64,000 nucleotides of DNA from Streptomyces shenzhenensis (GTDB lineage Bacteria > Actinomycetota > Actinomycetes > Streptomycetales > Streptomycetaceae): the NCBI RefSeq assembly GCF_003688995.1, contig NZ_PENI01000004.1:186001-250000 (forward strand), given 5' to 3'. Shown here one piece after another: positions 1 to 10,823 of the stretch. The position numbers were made by a program, and so were the translations under genes. Numbering within the stretch: position 1 is the first letter of the stretch; the number at the start of each line of letters is the position of its first letter. The notes beneath the pieces are model-generated. The model was given only the letters and a program-made list of their open reading frames with translations. It ran no database searches and was not told the DNA's origin.

Positions 1-2
1 AA

Positions 3-599
3 CTGCTCGCGGACACCCTGGCCGACGGACGCGTCGCCGAACAGCCCGACGACGCACGCACCTTGGTCGAGCTGTGCGCCGGGCTGCCGCTGGCGGTCCG
101 GGTCGCCGGGGCCCGGCTCGCGGCCCGGCCCGAACGGCGGATCACGACGATGGTCAGCGCCCTCGCCGAGGAGCACGACCGGCTGGAGGCATTGGCCATC
201 GACGGCGACCACGATGTGCGGGCGGCCCTGGATCTGTCGTACCGGACCCTGCCACCGCCGGCCGCCCGGCTGTACCGGCGGCTGGGGCTGCACCCCGGCG
301 CGGAGTTCGGAAGCGCGGTGGCGGAGGCGGCGCACACCGGTGAGGGGGACACCGCGGACCTGCTGGAGACGCTGCACGACGCGAGCCTGCTCTTCGACGC
401 CGGAGAAGGACGCCACCGCTTCCACGATCTCGTACGTCTGCACGCCACCGCGAAGGCGCGGGAGGACGAACCGCCGCAGGAACGCGCGCGGGCACTGCGC
501 CGTATCGCCGACCACTATCTGGCGAGCGCCACACGCGCCGAGGAGATCATCGAACCTCAGCACCGCACGATGGCGCCTGGGCGCCGACGCGGAGGCTGA
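3..599 (+). pseudogene. NB-ARC/AfsR-type regulator, 3' part, apparently truncated
   Basis: The reading frame is open from the window edge, so the start lies upstream. Visible features are the GLPLAVRVAGARL segment (the GLPLA box of NB-ARC ATPases), then a winged-helix-like stretch ending LYRRLGLHPG, then RFHDLVRLHA. All are typical of the middle of SARP/AfsR-like or other STAND regulators in Streptomyces. Family members continue with several hundred residues of TPR. Here the frame stops at 599, right after the IIEPQHRT segment where the TPR region should begin. The next frame continues briefly (ADAEAERLLRLLADRS) and stops near 651. This suggests a frameshift or deletion that removed the C-terminus. 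A functional short protein cannot be excluded because the N-terminus is outside the window. Confidence 0.6.
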
Positions 600-693
600 G
601 AGACTGCTCCGCCTCCTGGCAGACCGCAGCCACAGGGTCCGCCAACCATAGTGAGCGGCGCCGGACAGGTGCGTCGCGCAGACCGCCGGTGCG

Positions 694-888
694 TCAGATC
701 GCGTCAATCTTCCAGGCGGCCACGCCGCTTGATCCTTCGGTGCCGTTGACGTCGATACGTACGGGCTTGTCCACCGTGATGCGCCGCTGAATCATCGACT
801 GGTCGCACGGGACCGGTGTTTCTCCGCTCTCCGGCGCCACGGTGAGGTTCGCGCTGCCATTTCCCTGCCAACTCGCGTGGACCGGAGG
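694..888 (-). pseudogene. Decayed 3' fragment of a secreted-type protein
   Basis: On the minus strand a 64-residue stretch ending GVAAWKIDAI and a TGA at 694-696 reads like the C-terminus of a small exported protein. It contains NGSANLTVAPESG, a single Cys in PCDQSM, and a beta-rich ITVDKPVRIDVNG segment. Upstream the frame is closed by an in-frame TGA at 889-891, and no ribosome binding site or start is seen. Neighbouring frames further upstream (to about 1135) contain a hydrophobic AFPAIVTAVLWL stretch, which may be the signal or membrane part in a shifted frame. I read this as a frameshifted remnant. The family is not recognised. Confidence 0.35.
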
Positions 889-1356
889 TCACTTGCCCGT
901 CGGCCATTCTCACCGCCGACCGGTCGAAAGACCAGCGTCGAAGCAAGCTTCGGATACGGCGGGGTGAATGGCGGTGTTCCCTTCGGCATAGCCACAGGAC
1001 CGCCGTCACTATCGCCGGGAAGGCGGTGGAGAAGAGCTGGTACGCCTTCGCCGTCGAGTACGTGGACGGGAAATGGACCCGGTGTGACGTGCGGCGATGC
1101 TTACGCCGTTCGAGTAAAGAATCTCCTGCGGGCAAGCATGTCTATGACTGCCGTCGTACCTGCCTCACGGGGCGGCTGAATGCCGTCGTCCCGCCGGCCC
1201 GGGGCGCTGCGTGGGCGGGCAACGGCGGGCCCGTGCTCCGGGCGATCTCGGCCCGGTGTGTCGTGGGCCGGCTCGCGGACCACCGGGGACGGGCCGTGAC
1301 GGTACGTGGCTGTCCGGTTCCCTGGGCCAAGGAGGTTCCCCTCTGACCTGCGAGAA

Positions 1357-1376
1357 CGCCCTCCCGAAGGAGGGCG
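1357..1376 (-). terminator. Hairpin terminator after tRNA-Arg
   Basis: CGCCCTCC-CGAA-GGAGGGCG is a perfect 8-bp stem with a 4-base loop. It lies 8 bases beyond the 3' end of the minus-strand tRNA gene, where a terminator is expected. Confidence 0.7.
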
Positions 1377-1384
1377 GCGACGGG

Positions 1385-1457
1385 CGCCCCCGGCAGGACT
1401 CGAACCTGCGGCCAAGCGCTTAGAAGGCGCCTGCTCTATCCACTGAGCTACGGGGGC
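1385..1457 (-). tRNA. tRNA-Arg (UCU anticodon)
   Basis: Read on the minus strand, a 73-nt cloverleaf has a GCCCCCG/CGGGGGC acceptor stem with discriminator G. The D-arm starts TAGCTCAGTGGATAGAGC. The anticodon loop is CTTCTAA (anticodon TCT) on a GGCGC/GCGCT stem, and the T-arm contains GGTTCGAGTCC. It would read AGA, a rare codon in high-GC actinomycetes. The CCA end is not encoded. tRNA 3' ends are common integrase targets and the two broken genes lie on that side, but no integrase is visible. Confidence 0.95.
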
Positions 1458-1513
1458 CGATGTGGTGGCCTCGTTCGTGGTGCCCGGGTGTGGGCTGATC
1501 CGTGACGTTGCCG

Positions 1514-1546
1514 GGGACAAGGATAGGGCTCCCGGATCCTTGTCCC
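1514..1546. other. Perfect 11-bp inverted repeat upstream of tRNA-Arg and dynA
   Basis: The arms GGGACAAGGAT (1514-1524) and ATCCTTGTCCC (1536-1546) are perfectly complementary around an 11-base centre. The element sits between the divergently read tRNA-Arg and the GTPase operon. A TATCCT that could act as a -10 box for the tRNA overlaps its left arm on the minus strand. It could be an operator, or a terminator for read-through. The rest of 1458-1777 shows no coding signal. Confidence 0.45.
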
Positions 1547-1777
1547 TGTTGCTTCGCCTCCGTGGCTCAATGTGGAGGTTCGGTGAAGCGGTCCTGATAA
1601 TCGCAGGCAGGTGCGAATCGTGCATCGCTTTTGGCGCCTCGGGCACCGGGTGTTGTGCACTCGTTATGCCTTGACTGTGCCCGTGTCCCGGTCGTCCCTT
1701 CCGTCCGATGTGTTCCGTCGGCACGCAGACAACTCCATATGCTTCAGAATTCCCCTAAAATTGGGCATTCTTCGCAT

Positions 1778-3385
1778 GTGGTGACCTTGGACGTACGGCC
1801 TCAGCTGCTCGACGCACTCTCCGCCCTGCGCGACCGTGTCGCCGCCGCACGCTTTCCGCTGCCCTTGGCGGGGGCCCCACGCGCGCGTGCCAACCGCGAC
1901 GAACTGCTCGCACAGCTCGACGACTACCTGGTGCCCCGGTTGAGAAGCCCCGAAGCGCCCCTGCTGGCCGTCGTGGGCGGATCCACCGGGGCGGGCAAGT
2001 CGACGCTGGTCAATTCCCTCGTGGGGCGGCGCGTCAGCGAGGCGGGCGTGTTGCGGCCGACCACCCGGACCCCGGTCCTGGTGTGCCATCCGGAGGATCA
2101 TCACTGGTTCAGCGGGATGAGGGTGCTGCCCGGCCTCACGCGCGTGTGGGTGCCCCAGCAGGACCCGGGGGACGATCTGCTGCCCCTGGGCGAGGACCCC
2201 GCGCGCGTCCTGCGGATCGAGACGGCCGAGAGCCTCCCGCGCGGGCTGGCCCTGGTCGACGCCCCCGACATCGACTCCCTGGTCGCCGACAACCGCTTCC
2301 TCGCCGCCACCCTGATCTGCGCCGCCGACATCTGGATCATGGTCACCACGGCCGGCCGGTACGCCGACGCGGTGCCCTGGCACCTGCTGCGCACCGCCAA
2401 GGAGTACGACGCCACCCTGGTGACCGTCCTCGACCGGGTGCCCCACCAGGTCGTCTCCGAGGTCTCCCGGCAGTACGGCGCCCTGCTCACCAAGGCCGGC
2501 CTCGGCCACGTACCCCGCTTCACGGTGCCCGAGCTGCCCGAGTCCGTCTGGGGCGGCGGCCTGCTGCCCGCATCCGCGGTGGCCCCCCTGCGGAGCTGGC
2601 TCGTCCACCAGGCGCAGGACCCGGCATCCCGGCAGCACATCATGGCGCGTACGGCGTACGGCATGCTCAACTCGCTGAAGACGCGGATGCCCGAGCTGGC
2701 CAGCGCCGCCGCGGCCCAGCACGCGGCGGCGCTGCGCCTGGTCACCGCCGTCGACAGGGCGTACGAGGGCGAGCACACGCGGGTGCGCGGGCAATTGAAC
2801 GCCGGGATCGTGCTGGCCGGGGACGCGCTGAAGCGCTGGCGCGCCTTCCCCCTCGACTGCACCGCCGGAGAACTGCTCGACGCCCTGGTGGGGAGCCTGG
2901 CCGCGCTCCTCCTGTGCGCCGTCACCGCCGCCGACGAGCGCGTCGACGAGGCCTGGCGGCGCGAGCCCGCAGCGGCCGCACCGGGGCTCGCCGACCGGGA
3001 TGCCTCGCTGGACAGCGCCGAGCACCGGATCGGCCTCGCCGTACGGCGGTGGCGGCGCGAGGTCGAGGAGTACGCCGAGGACGAGGTGCGCGAGATCGAC
3101 CGGAGCGTCGCGCCCGACCCGGAGGTCGTCGCCGCCCTGACCGCCACCGTCGTCCTGGGCGGTCGCCGGGCCCGGTCCGCGGGCGAGGGCCTCGCCGACC
3201 GCCTGACCGCGCACCGCGCGACACGGCTGCGCGAGCGCGCCGGAAACCTGCTGGTCGAGCACCTGGACCGGGTGATGCACAGCGAGCGCGAGCGCCGCCT
3301 CGCCCCGCTGGACGTCCTCGAAGTGCACCCCGAGCCCCAGGCCGGACTCATCGCCGCCCTGTCCGTACTGCAGAAGGAGAGGTGA
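1778..3385 (+). CDS. dynA: Dynamin-like GTPase, DynA type
   Basis: Predicted GTPase of 535 residues. The P-loop is GGSTGAGKS at about residues 67-75. The switch region is followed by a DAPD motif in place of DxxG, and an atypical G4 (LDR where N/TKxD is usual). The C-terminal half is a long helical region with a short hydrophobic stretch ([10 protein letters not shown]). It is followed after 3 bases by a second, related GTPase. This pairing next to ssbB matches the dynA-dynB operon of Streptomyces, whose products stabilise FtsZ rings during sporulation septation. That role is inferred from family and context. I chose GTG 1778 because it gives the family-like start [10 protein letters not shown]. 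An in-frame ATG at 1739 and longer starts exist without a convincing ribosome binding site. Confidence 0.8.
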   Translation: MVTLDVRPQLLDALSALRDRVAAARFPLPLAGAPRARANRDELLAQLDDYLVPRLRSPEAPLLAVVGGSTGAGKSTLVNSLVGRRVSEAGVLRPTTRTPVLVCHPEDHHWFSGMRVLPGLTRVWVPQQDPGDDLLPLGEDPARVLRIETAESLPRGLALVDAPDIDSLVADNRFLAATLICAADIWIMVTTAGRYADAVPWHLLRTAKEYDATLVTVLDRVPHQVVSEVSRQYGALLTKAGLGHVPRFTVPELPESVWGGGLLPASAVAPLRSWLVHQAQDPASRQHIMARTAYGMLNSLKTRMPELASAAAAQHAAALRLVTAVDRAYEGEHTRVRGQLNAGIVLAGDALKRWRAFPLDCTAGELLDALVGSLAALLLCAVTAADERVDEAWRREPAAAAPGLADRDASLDSAEHRIGLAVRRWRREVEEYAEDEVREIDRSVAPDPEVVAALTATVVLGGRRARSAGEGLADRLTAHRATRLRERAGNLLVEHLDRVMHSERERRLAPLDVLEVHPEPQAGLIAALSVLQKER

Positions 3386-3388
3386 CCG

Positions 3389-5374
3389 GTGACCGCCGTC
3401 ACTGACCAGGACCACACCGATCACACCGGCGACACGGCCTCCCGGAAGGGCGCTCCGAGCACCGCGAAGCCCGAGAGCACCGTTGCTGCAGAGCCGCAGG
3501 CCCGCGGTCGGGACGCCCACGTCGGTGACGGTGCCGGGCACGGGCGCGTGAAGGATCAGCAGGAGGAACAGGTGGGACGCGCACGCGTGAAGGACGAAAA
3601 AGCCGCCTCGGGGTCCATGGGCTCCGCGGACTCCGCCGGGTCCGTGGACTCCGCGGATTCCGAGGGCTCCGCGGACTCCTGGGACGACGGGCTCATCGCC
3701 CGCCGCATGACCGAGACCGCCGACGCCGGGCAGTCCGCCCCGGTCGAGCCCCGCGCGGCGGCCGCACAGGCCCCGGCCCCGCTGGCGTACGACGGCCCGC
3801 TGCGCTCGCGTCTGGACGCCCTGCGGGAGCTGGTCGGGCTCTCCCGCACCCGGCTCGAGAGCGGCACCCTCGCCGAGGCGGGCCGGGTCCTGGACGAGGC
3901 GGCGGCACGGCGCAAGCTCTCCGGGCAGCACACCGTCGTCGCGATCGCGGGCGCCACCGGCAGCGGCAAGTCCCAGCTGTTCAACACCCTCGCCGGGGTG
4001 GCCATCTCGGAGACCGGGGTACGGCGGCCGACCACCGCCGCGCCCATCGCGTGCAGCTGGAGCGACGGCGCGGCGACCCTGATCGACCGGCTGGGCATCC
4101 CCGGACGGCTGCGCAGGCGCCCGCTGCAGAGCCCGGAGGCCGAGGCACAACTGCGCGGCCTCGTCCTCATCGACCTGCCCGACCACGACTCCGCCGCCGT
4201 GCAGCACCGTGAGCAGGTGGACCGCGTCCTCAAGCTCGTGGACGCGGTGATCTGGGTCGTCGATCCGGAGAAGTACGCGGACGCCGTCCTGCACGAGCGC
4301 TACCTGCGGCCCATGGCGGGACACGCGGAGGTGATGTTCGTCGTCCTCAACCAGACCGACCGGCTCCCCGGGGAGGCGGCCGACCAGGTCCTCGACGATC
4401 TGCGCCGGCTGCTGGACGAGGACGGGATCGCCCTGGGCGAGCACGGCGAGCCGGGCGCGACCGTGCTCAGCCTGTCCGCGCTCACCGGGCAGGGCATCCC
4501 CGAACTGCGCGAGGCCCTCGGCCAGTTCGTCACCGAACGCGGGGCGGCGGCCCGCCGCGTCTCGGCCGACGTGGACGCCGCCGCGGCCGAGCTGCGGCCC
4601 GTGTACGCCACCGGGCAGCGCTCCGGGCTCACCGAGGAGGCGCGGGAGGAGTTCTCCGCCCGGCTCGCGGACGCCGTGGGCGCCACGGCGGCGGGGGAGG
4701 CGGCCGAACGCGCCTGGCTGCGCAACGCCAACCGGGCCTGTGGGACGCCCTGGCTGCGGCTGTGGCGCTGGTACGAGAAGCGGTTCGACGTGCCCACCGG
4801 ACGGCTGTTCCTGCGTACACAGGCGGACGAGGAGGCCACGGCACGCCAGCGTGTCGAGCAGGCGGTGCGCACGGTGTCGGACCGGGCGTCGGCCGGGTTG
4901 CCCACGCCGTGGGCGCAGGCGGTGCGCGAGGCGGCCGCACGGGGCTCCCAGGGGCTGCCCGAGGCGCTGGACGGACTGGCGGCGCGTACCGGGCTGTCGC
5001 CCAGCAGACCGCCGCGGCCGGGCTGGTGGCCGCTGGCCGTACTGGTCCAGGCGGCCATGACACTGGTCCAGATCGTGGGCGGGCTGTGGCTGGTGGCGCA
5101 GATCGCCGGGGTCATGGAGCCGAATCTGGGGGTGCCGGTGCTGCTGATGGTGGCGGGCATCGTGGGCGGGCCGCTCGTCGAGTGGAGCTGCCGGATGGCG
5201 GCGCGCGGGCCCGCGCGGCGGTACGGGCAGGAGGCGGAACGCCGATTGCGCGACGCCGCGGCGGGCTGCGGGCGGGCCCGGGTACTCGATCCGCTGGCCG
5301 CGGAGCTGCTGCGGTACCAGGAGGTACGGGAGCAGTACGGGCAGGTCACCCAGGCTTCGGCGGGGGTGGGGTAG
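3389..5374 (+). CDS. dynB: Membrane-anchored dynamin-like GTPase, DynB type
   Basis: A 661-residue protein starting at GTG 3389, 3 bases after the first GTPase stops and preceded by AAGGAGAGG. Residues 1-135 are a charged, low-complexity tail with a Ser-Ala-Asp repeat (about 74-98). The P-loop GATGSGKS is at 188-195, followed by DLPD (DxxG equivalent) and NQTD (G4). Near 547-600 two hydrophobic segments in tandem form a membrane hairpin, and an Arg/Glu-rich tail follows. A GTPase domain with a paired membrane hairpin fits bacterial dynamin-like proteins. With its upstream partner it probably acts at sporulation septa (known for the family, inferred here). The N-terminal tail is unusually long and is likely disordered. 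Confidence 0.8.
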   Translation: MTAVTDQDHTDHTGDTASRKGAPSTAKPESTVAAEPQARGRDAHVGDGAGHGRVKDQQEEQVGRARVKDEKAASGSMGSADSAGSVDSADSEGSADSWDDGLIARRMTETADAGQSAPVEPRAAAAQAPAPLAYDGPLRSRLDALRELVGLSRTRLESGTLAEAGRVLDEAAARRKLSGQHTVVAIAGATGSGKSQLFNTLAGVAISETGVRRPTTAAPIACSWSDGAATLIDRLGIPGRLRRRPLQSPEAEAQLRGLVLIDLPDHDSAAVQHREQVDRVLKLVDAVIWVVDPEKYADAVLHERYLRPMAGHAEVMFVVLNQTDRLPGEAADQVLDDLRRLLDEDGIALGEHGEPGATVLSLSALTGQGIPELREALGQFVTERGAAARRVSADVDAAAAELRPVYATGQRSGLTEEAREEFSARLADAVGATAAGEAAERAWLRNANRACGTPWLRLWRWYEKRFDVPTGRLFLRTQADEEATARQRVEQAVRTVSDRASAGLPTPWAQAVREAAARGSQGLPEALDGLAARTGLSPSRPPRPGWWPLAVLVQAAMTLVQIVGGLWLVAQIAGVMEPNLGVPVLLMVAGIVGGPLVEWSCRMAARGPARRYGQEAERRLRDAAAGCGRARVLDPLAAELLRYQEVREQYGQVTQASAGVG

Positions 5375-5423
5375 ACCCGGCACGGGTACCGGCGCCCGCG
5401 GTTCCCTTGCGGGGCATGGGGCG

Positions 5424-5944
5424 GTTGTCGGGTGCGGTGCCGTCGTGGTTGGGCGTGCGGTTCCCTTCGGGGCACGGGACCGTTGTCGGGTGCGGCGCCG
5501 TCGGGGTTGATCGCGCAGTTCCTCGCGCCCCTCACGGGGCACAGGAACGTCGTCGAGTGCGGCGCCATCGTGGCTCGTCGCGCAGTTCCCCGCGCCCCTT
5601 ACGGGGCATGGGACTGCTGTCGGGTGCGGGCCGTCGGGGCTTGGCGTGCGGTTCCCCGCGGCCCCCTTGCGGGGCACGGGACCGTCGTCGGGTGTGGCGC
5701 CGTCGTGGCTGGTCGCGCAGTTCCTCGCGCCCCCTTCGGGGCGCGGGACCGTCGTCGGGTGCGGCGCCGTCGTGGCTGGTCGCGCAGTTCCCCGCGCCCC
5801 TTACGGGGCATGGGACTGCTGTCGGGTGCGGGCCGTCGGGGCTTGGCGTGCGGTTCCCCGCGGCCCCCTTGCGGGGCACGGGACCGTTGTCGGGTGTGGC
5901 GCCGTCGTGGTTGATCGCGCAGTTCCCCGCGCCCCTTGCGGGGC
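5424..5944. repeat. Eight tandem copies of a 58-68 bp GC-rich repeat
   Basis: Units begin at 5424, 5482, 5549, 5616, 5684, 5751, 5818 and 5886. Each reads GTCGTCGGGTGCGGCGCC, then GTCGTGG, then GGTCGCGCAGTTCC, then CCGCGCCCC, then a small CCCCTTACGGGG-type hairpin. A higher-order period of about 202 bp is visible: units 3-4 and 6-7 are nearly identical blocks. The same motif occurs singly elsewhere in the window (11954-12014, 59171-59229), as expected of a dispersed Streptomyces intergenic repeat. Long open frames crossing it on both strands are composition artefacts. It may act as a transcription stop after dynB. Confidence 0.85.
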
Positions 5945-5958
5945 TACGGGCCGTGAGT

Positions 5959-6030
5959 AACTGCGGGTCCACGGGTGACCGCAAGTCTGCGGGCAACTGC
6001 AGGCCCGCCGGTGGCCACAGATCCACAGGG
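5959..6030. repeat. Low-complexity repeat, left copy of an inverted pair
   Basis: This stretch, beginning AACTGCGGGTCCACGGGTGA, recurs in reverse orientation at 6315-6402 with about 80% visual identity and one insertion of roughly 18 bases in the right copy. Degenerate GGCCCACGGGTGGCCGC-like motifs continue to about 6150. No gene is evident. Confidence 0.6.
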
Positions 6031-6157
6031 GCTACGGGCCCGCGGGTGGCCGCGGGTAAACCGGCGACCGCCAGGCCCACAGGTAGCCGCCAGTCCCACA
6101 AGCGACCGCAGGCACTTCGGTGGCCGCAAGGCCCACGGGTCGGCTGCCGCGCTACCG

Positions 6158-6312
6158 CACCCGACGACGGCCCCGCGCCCCGAAGGGGGCGCGGGGAACT
6201 GCGCACCCAGCCACGACGGCCCGCACCCGACGACGTTCCTGTGCCCCGTGAGGGGCGCGGGGAACTGCGCGACGAGCCACGACGGCGCCGCACCCGACGA
6301 CGGTCCCATGCC
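6158..6312. repeat. Two inverted copies of the tandem repeat unit
   Basis: Two units of the 5424-5944 repeat lie here in the opposite orientation. The junction sequence shared with forward units 2-3 (the ACAGGAACGTCGTCG variant at about 5541-5555) is present. This suggests that this particular stretch was duplicated and inverted. Confidence 0.75.
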
Positions 6313-6314
6313 CC

Positions 6315-6402
6315 CCGTGGATCTGCCGCCACCGGTAGGCATGCAGTCGCCCGTGGGCCTGCGGTCGCCCGCGGGCTTGCGGCCATCCGTGGACCCGCAG
6401 TC
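6315..6402. repeat. Low-complexity repeat, right (inverted) copy
   Basis: The reverse complement matches 5959-6030 from ACTGCGGGTCCACGG through AGATCCAC. The order along the DNA is A-B-A'-B', so the block cannot be one simple hairpin. The remaining 6403-6663 shows no gene and must contain the ssbB promoter. Confidence 0.6.
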
Positions 6403-6663
6403 ACCCCGGGCCCGTCGCGGCCCCCGCGGATGCGCGGCGCAGCGTCAGTCGGTGGTTTGGTCGCTTGTCTGGGTGAGGGGGTTTTCCACAGGTGGCCGGT
6501 GGTCCACAGGGCTCAGCGGGGGCGGCCCGGCGGAGGCAGTCTGGGTCCCGCGGTGATCGCGACGCACGGAAGATGTGCGGCCGACGCCGCGGACGCAGCC
6601 GTACGGGACGGGCCCGTACGGGTATCCGCCGGGCGCGAGCGACCGGACGGGGAGGGGTTCGAG

Positions 6664-7131
6664 ATGAACGAGACGATGGTGTGCGTGGTGGGCAACGTGG
6701 CGACGCAGCCGGTGTACCGGGAGCCGGCGGCAGGCCCGTCGGCACGGTTCCGGCTGGCGGTCACCTCGCGCTACTGGGACCGGGAGAAGAGCGCCTGGGC
6801 GGACGGGCACACCAACTTCTTCACGGTGTGGGCCAACCGCCAGCTCGCGGTCAACGCGGCGGCCTCGCTGAACGTGGGGGAGCCGGTCGTCGTGCAGGGC
6901 CGGCTGAAGGTGCGCACGGAGGCGCGCGACGGGCAGCAGACCCGGGTCTCCGCGGACATCGACGCGGTGGCGATCGGCCACGACCTGGCCCGCGGTACGT
7001 CGGCCTTCCGGCGGACCGGCAAACCGGAGGGGACGGCGCCGCAGCGACCGGAGCCACAGTGGGAGACACCGGAAGGGGAATCCGCCGATCCGCCCGCTCA
7101 ACAGCCCCCGGAAGCCGTCGCCGTGACATGA
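6664..7131 (+). CDS. ssbB: Single-stranded DNA-binding protein, SsbB type
   Basis: A 155-residue OB-fold SSB. Residues 1-110 carry the family landmarks VVGNVATQPVYRE, SRYWDREK, FFTVWANRQLAVNAAASL and GEPVVVQGRLKVR. The C-terminus is Gln/Pro-rich and ends PPEAVAVT, lacking the acidic DDDIPF-like tail of replication SSBs. That is typical of the second SSB of Streptomyces, linked in the literature to chromosome segregation during sporulation. GGGGAGGGG, 7 bases before ATG 6664, fixes the start, although the frame is open far upstream through the repeats. Position downstream of the dynamin pair is consistent with a sporulation role. Confidence 0.88.
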   Translation: MNETMVCVVGNVATQPVYREPAAGPSARFRLAVTSRYWDREKSAWADGHTNFFTVWANRQLAVNAAASLNVGEPVVVQGRLKVRTEARDGQQTRVSADIDAVAIGHDLARGTSAFRRTGKPEGTAPQRPEPQWETPEGESADPPAQQPPEAVAVT

Positions 7132-7404
7132 CGTCAGTCATGACGAGGCCCAGGCCGAACCGCACCCTGTCGGCGAAGATTCCCTCCGCGACCCGCTCGC
7201 GAACCGGTGGATTTGTCGATAAGCCCTGCTCGCGGCGGGTCCTGGCGATAACGATTCCGAGTCGGATCCGCCATCCGGTGATCTGACCGGCGAGCCGGGT
7301 TGTGACTGATCCCTAGGATGCCGGGCGTAGCCCCAGGGGCTGCTGATTCTGCCGGTGGGACCACACGCCTCCACGTCAATGGGTCCTGCTTGAAAGGGAA
7401 TTCT

Positions 7405-8871
7405 GTGCTTGCTGCGTTCTCTCGGTTCTGTCGCACCTCCGTGCCAGCGCGTCGGCAGGGCCCGTCACGCCTGGCCGCCGCGACGCTGGTGACGGGGCTC
7501 GTGGCGGCCGGCGTGCTGTCGGGCGCCGGGGTGGCGGCCGCCGGCGGGCAGGCGCAGGACCCGGGCGGAGCGACCGCCACCCTGGGCGGCCTGAAGACCT
7601 ACGGAGAGGCCGTCATCCACGCGGACGGCGGCGACCTGAAGGTGGCGGCGGGCCTGTTCGAGATGTCCGTCGACGACGGCGGCATGCTGCAGACCTACTG
7701 CATCGACATGCACAGCCCCACCCAGAAGGACGCCAAGTACCAGGAGACGTCCTGGAGCGGCACCTCGCTGGGCGCCAACAAGGACGCCGGCAAGATCCGT
7801 TGGATCCTGCAGAACTCCTACCCGCAGGTGAACGATCTCGCGGCGCTGGCCGAGCGGGCAGGCGTCGGGGGCCTCACCGAGCAGGACGCCGCGGCCGGCA
7901 CCCAGGTGGCCATCTGGCGCTACTCGGACGGCGCGGACGTCGACGCCGTCGGCGCGCGGGCCGAGAAGCTCGCCGACTACCTGGAGAAGAGCGCCCGTGA
8001 CGTGGCGGAGCCGCGGGCCTCGCTGACCCTGGACCCGCCCGCGGTCTCCGGCCACCCGGGCGAGCTGCTCGGCCCGGTGACGGTGCACACCAACGCGCTG
8101 GGCGTCACGGTGATCCCGCCGGCGGACGCCGCCACCAGCGGTGTCCGGATCGTCGACAAGAACGGCGAGGTCGTCACGTCGGCGAAGGACGGCAGCAGGC
8201 TGTACTTCGACGTCCCCGAGGACACCGCCGAGGCCACCGGCGGCGAGACCTCCCCGGCGCCGGACGGCGGCAGCGGGGCCGCCGCGCTCACCGTCCAGGC
8301 ATCGACCACCGTGCCCGTGGGCCGCGCCTTCGCCTCCGAGAGCCGCAGCCAGACCCAGATCCTGGCCGGTTCCAGCGAGTCCACGGTCTCCGCGACCGCG
8401 AGCGCGGCCTGGGCGGAGAAGGGCCCGATACCCGCGCTGTCGGCCCGCAAGAACTGCGCCGCGAGCGGTCTGGACATCAGCGCCGCCAACACCGGGGACA
8501 AGCCCTTCATCTTCGAACTGATGGGCGGCGAGCACAGCGTCCCCGCGGGCGCCTCGCGCACGGTGACCATCCCGCTCCAGGAGGACCAGGCCTACGACTT
8601 CACGATCACCGGGCCGAACGGTTTCGCGCAGCGCTTCACCGGCGTCCTCGACTGCAAGACCCAGGGCAGCGAGGTCGGCACGGTGACGCAGACCCTGGCC
8701 GAGCCCAGCCCGGCCACGGTGGGCGGCTCCTCCGGCGGCACCACGAACCTGGCCGCGACCGGCGGCTACAGCGCGACCCCGGTGATCACGGGGGTGGCCA
8801 TCGGTCTTGTGGTGATCGGCGGCGCGGTGCTGGTCCTGCTCCGCAAGAGGGAAACGCCGACGGGCGACTGA
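7405..8871 (+). CDS. Cell-wall-anchored Cys-Gln thioester domain protein (LAXTG)
   Basis: A 488-residue surface protein. A twin-Arg-containing hydrophobic signal peptide covers residues 1-47. A thioester-domain signature follows, with Cys99 in TYCIDMH and Gln167 in GTQVAIWRYSDG, the pair expected to form an internal Cys-Gln thioester. Two predicted beta-sandwich regions follow. The C-terminus is LAATG (449-453), a hydrophobic helix and an RKRE tail, matching the LAXTG signal of class E sortases. The family (TQXA/TED proteins) is proposed to bind host or cell surfaces covalently. GTG 7405 with GAAAGGGA 5 bases upstream is chosen over 7318 because it starts directly at the signal peptide. The substrate is unknown. 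Confidence 0.85.
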   Translation: MLAAFSRFCRTSVPARRQGPSRLAAATLVTGLVAAGVLSGAGVAAAGGQAQDPGGATATLGGLKTYGEAVIHADGGDLKVAAGLFEMSVDDGGMLQTYCIDMHSPTQKDAKYQETSWSGTSLGANKDAGKIRWILQNSYPQVNDLAALAERAGVGGLTEQDAAAGTQVAIWRYSDGADVDAVGARAEKLADYLEKSARDVAEPRASLTLDPPAVSGHPGELLGPVTVHTNALGVTVIPPADAATSGVRIVDKNGEVVTSAKDGSRLYFDVPEDTAEATGGETSPAPDGGSGAAALTVQASTTVPVGRAFASESRSQTQILAGSSESTVSATASAAWAEKGPIPALSARKNCAASGLDISAANTGDKPFIFELMGGEHSVPAGASRTVTIPLQEDQAYDFTITGPNGFAQRFTGVLDCKTQGSEVGTVTQTLAEPSPATVGGSSGGTTNLAATGGYSATPVITGVAIGLVVIGGAVLVLLRKRETPTGD

Positions 8872-9156
8872 CCATCAGGGGCCGACCCGCCCGGCACCCA
8901 GCTGCACAGCACCTTGAAAACTCCACAGTGAGTGCCCGGGGTCACTGACGCGCACATCACAAGGATGCCGGACCGGGCCCCGCCCGCGGCCGTCCCCGGG
9001 GCGGCTGCGCGCCGGGTGCTCGGCCCCGCACCGATACCGGTGGCGAAACGCCAGGTCAGCGGGGATCGGCCGGACGGGTTTCCGTCCAGGGGCGGCCGTC
9101 GGGCAAGATGGGTTGTACTGCCCACTGCCAGATTTCAAGCTGCCGGACGGTTTCTC

Positions 9157-10821
<1,665 letters not shown>

Positions 10822-10823
10822 CC

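Noticed and set aside
1664..5677. 1337-codon minus-strand open frame antisense to the GTPase pair
   Set aside because: Lies antisense to two clear GTPase genes and runs into the repeat array; composition is a GC-bias artefact with no family motif.
5424..5944. CRISPR array
   Set aside because: Units are contiguous and similar throughout, with no unique spacers and no cas genes nearby.
5532..6404. Apparent repeat protein on the minus strand (PRKGRGELRD-like repeats)
   Set aside because: It is the translation of the intergenic DNA repeat; all frames on both strands are open because of base composition.
4762..7131. 789-codon plus-strand frame fusing dynB shadow, repeats and ssbB
   Set aside because: Only the last 155 codons are SSB; the repeat part is a low-complexity translation, and a ribosome binding site precedes ATG 6664.
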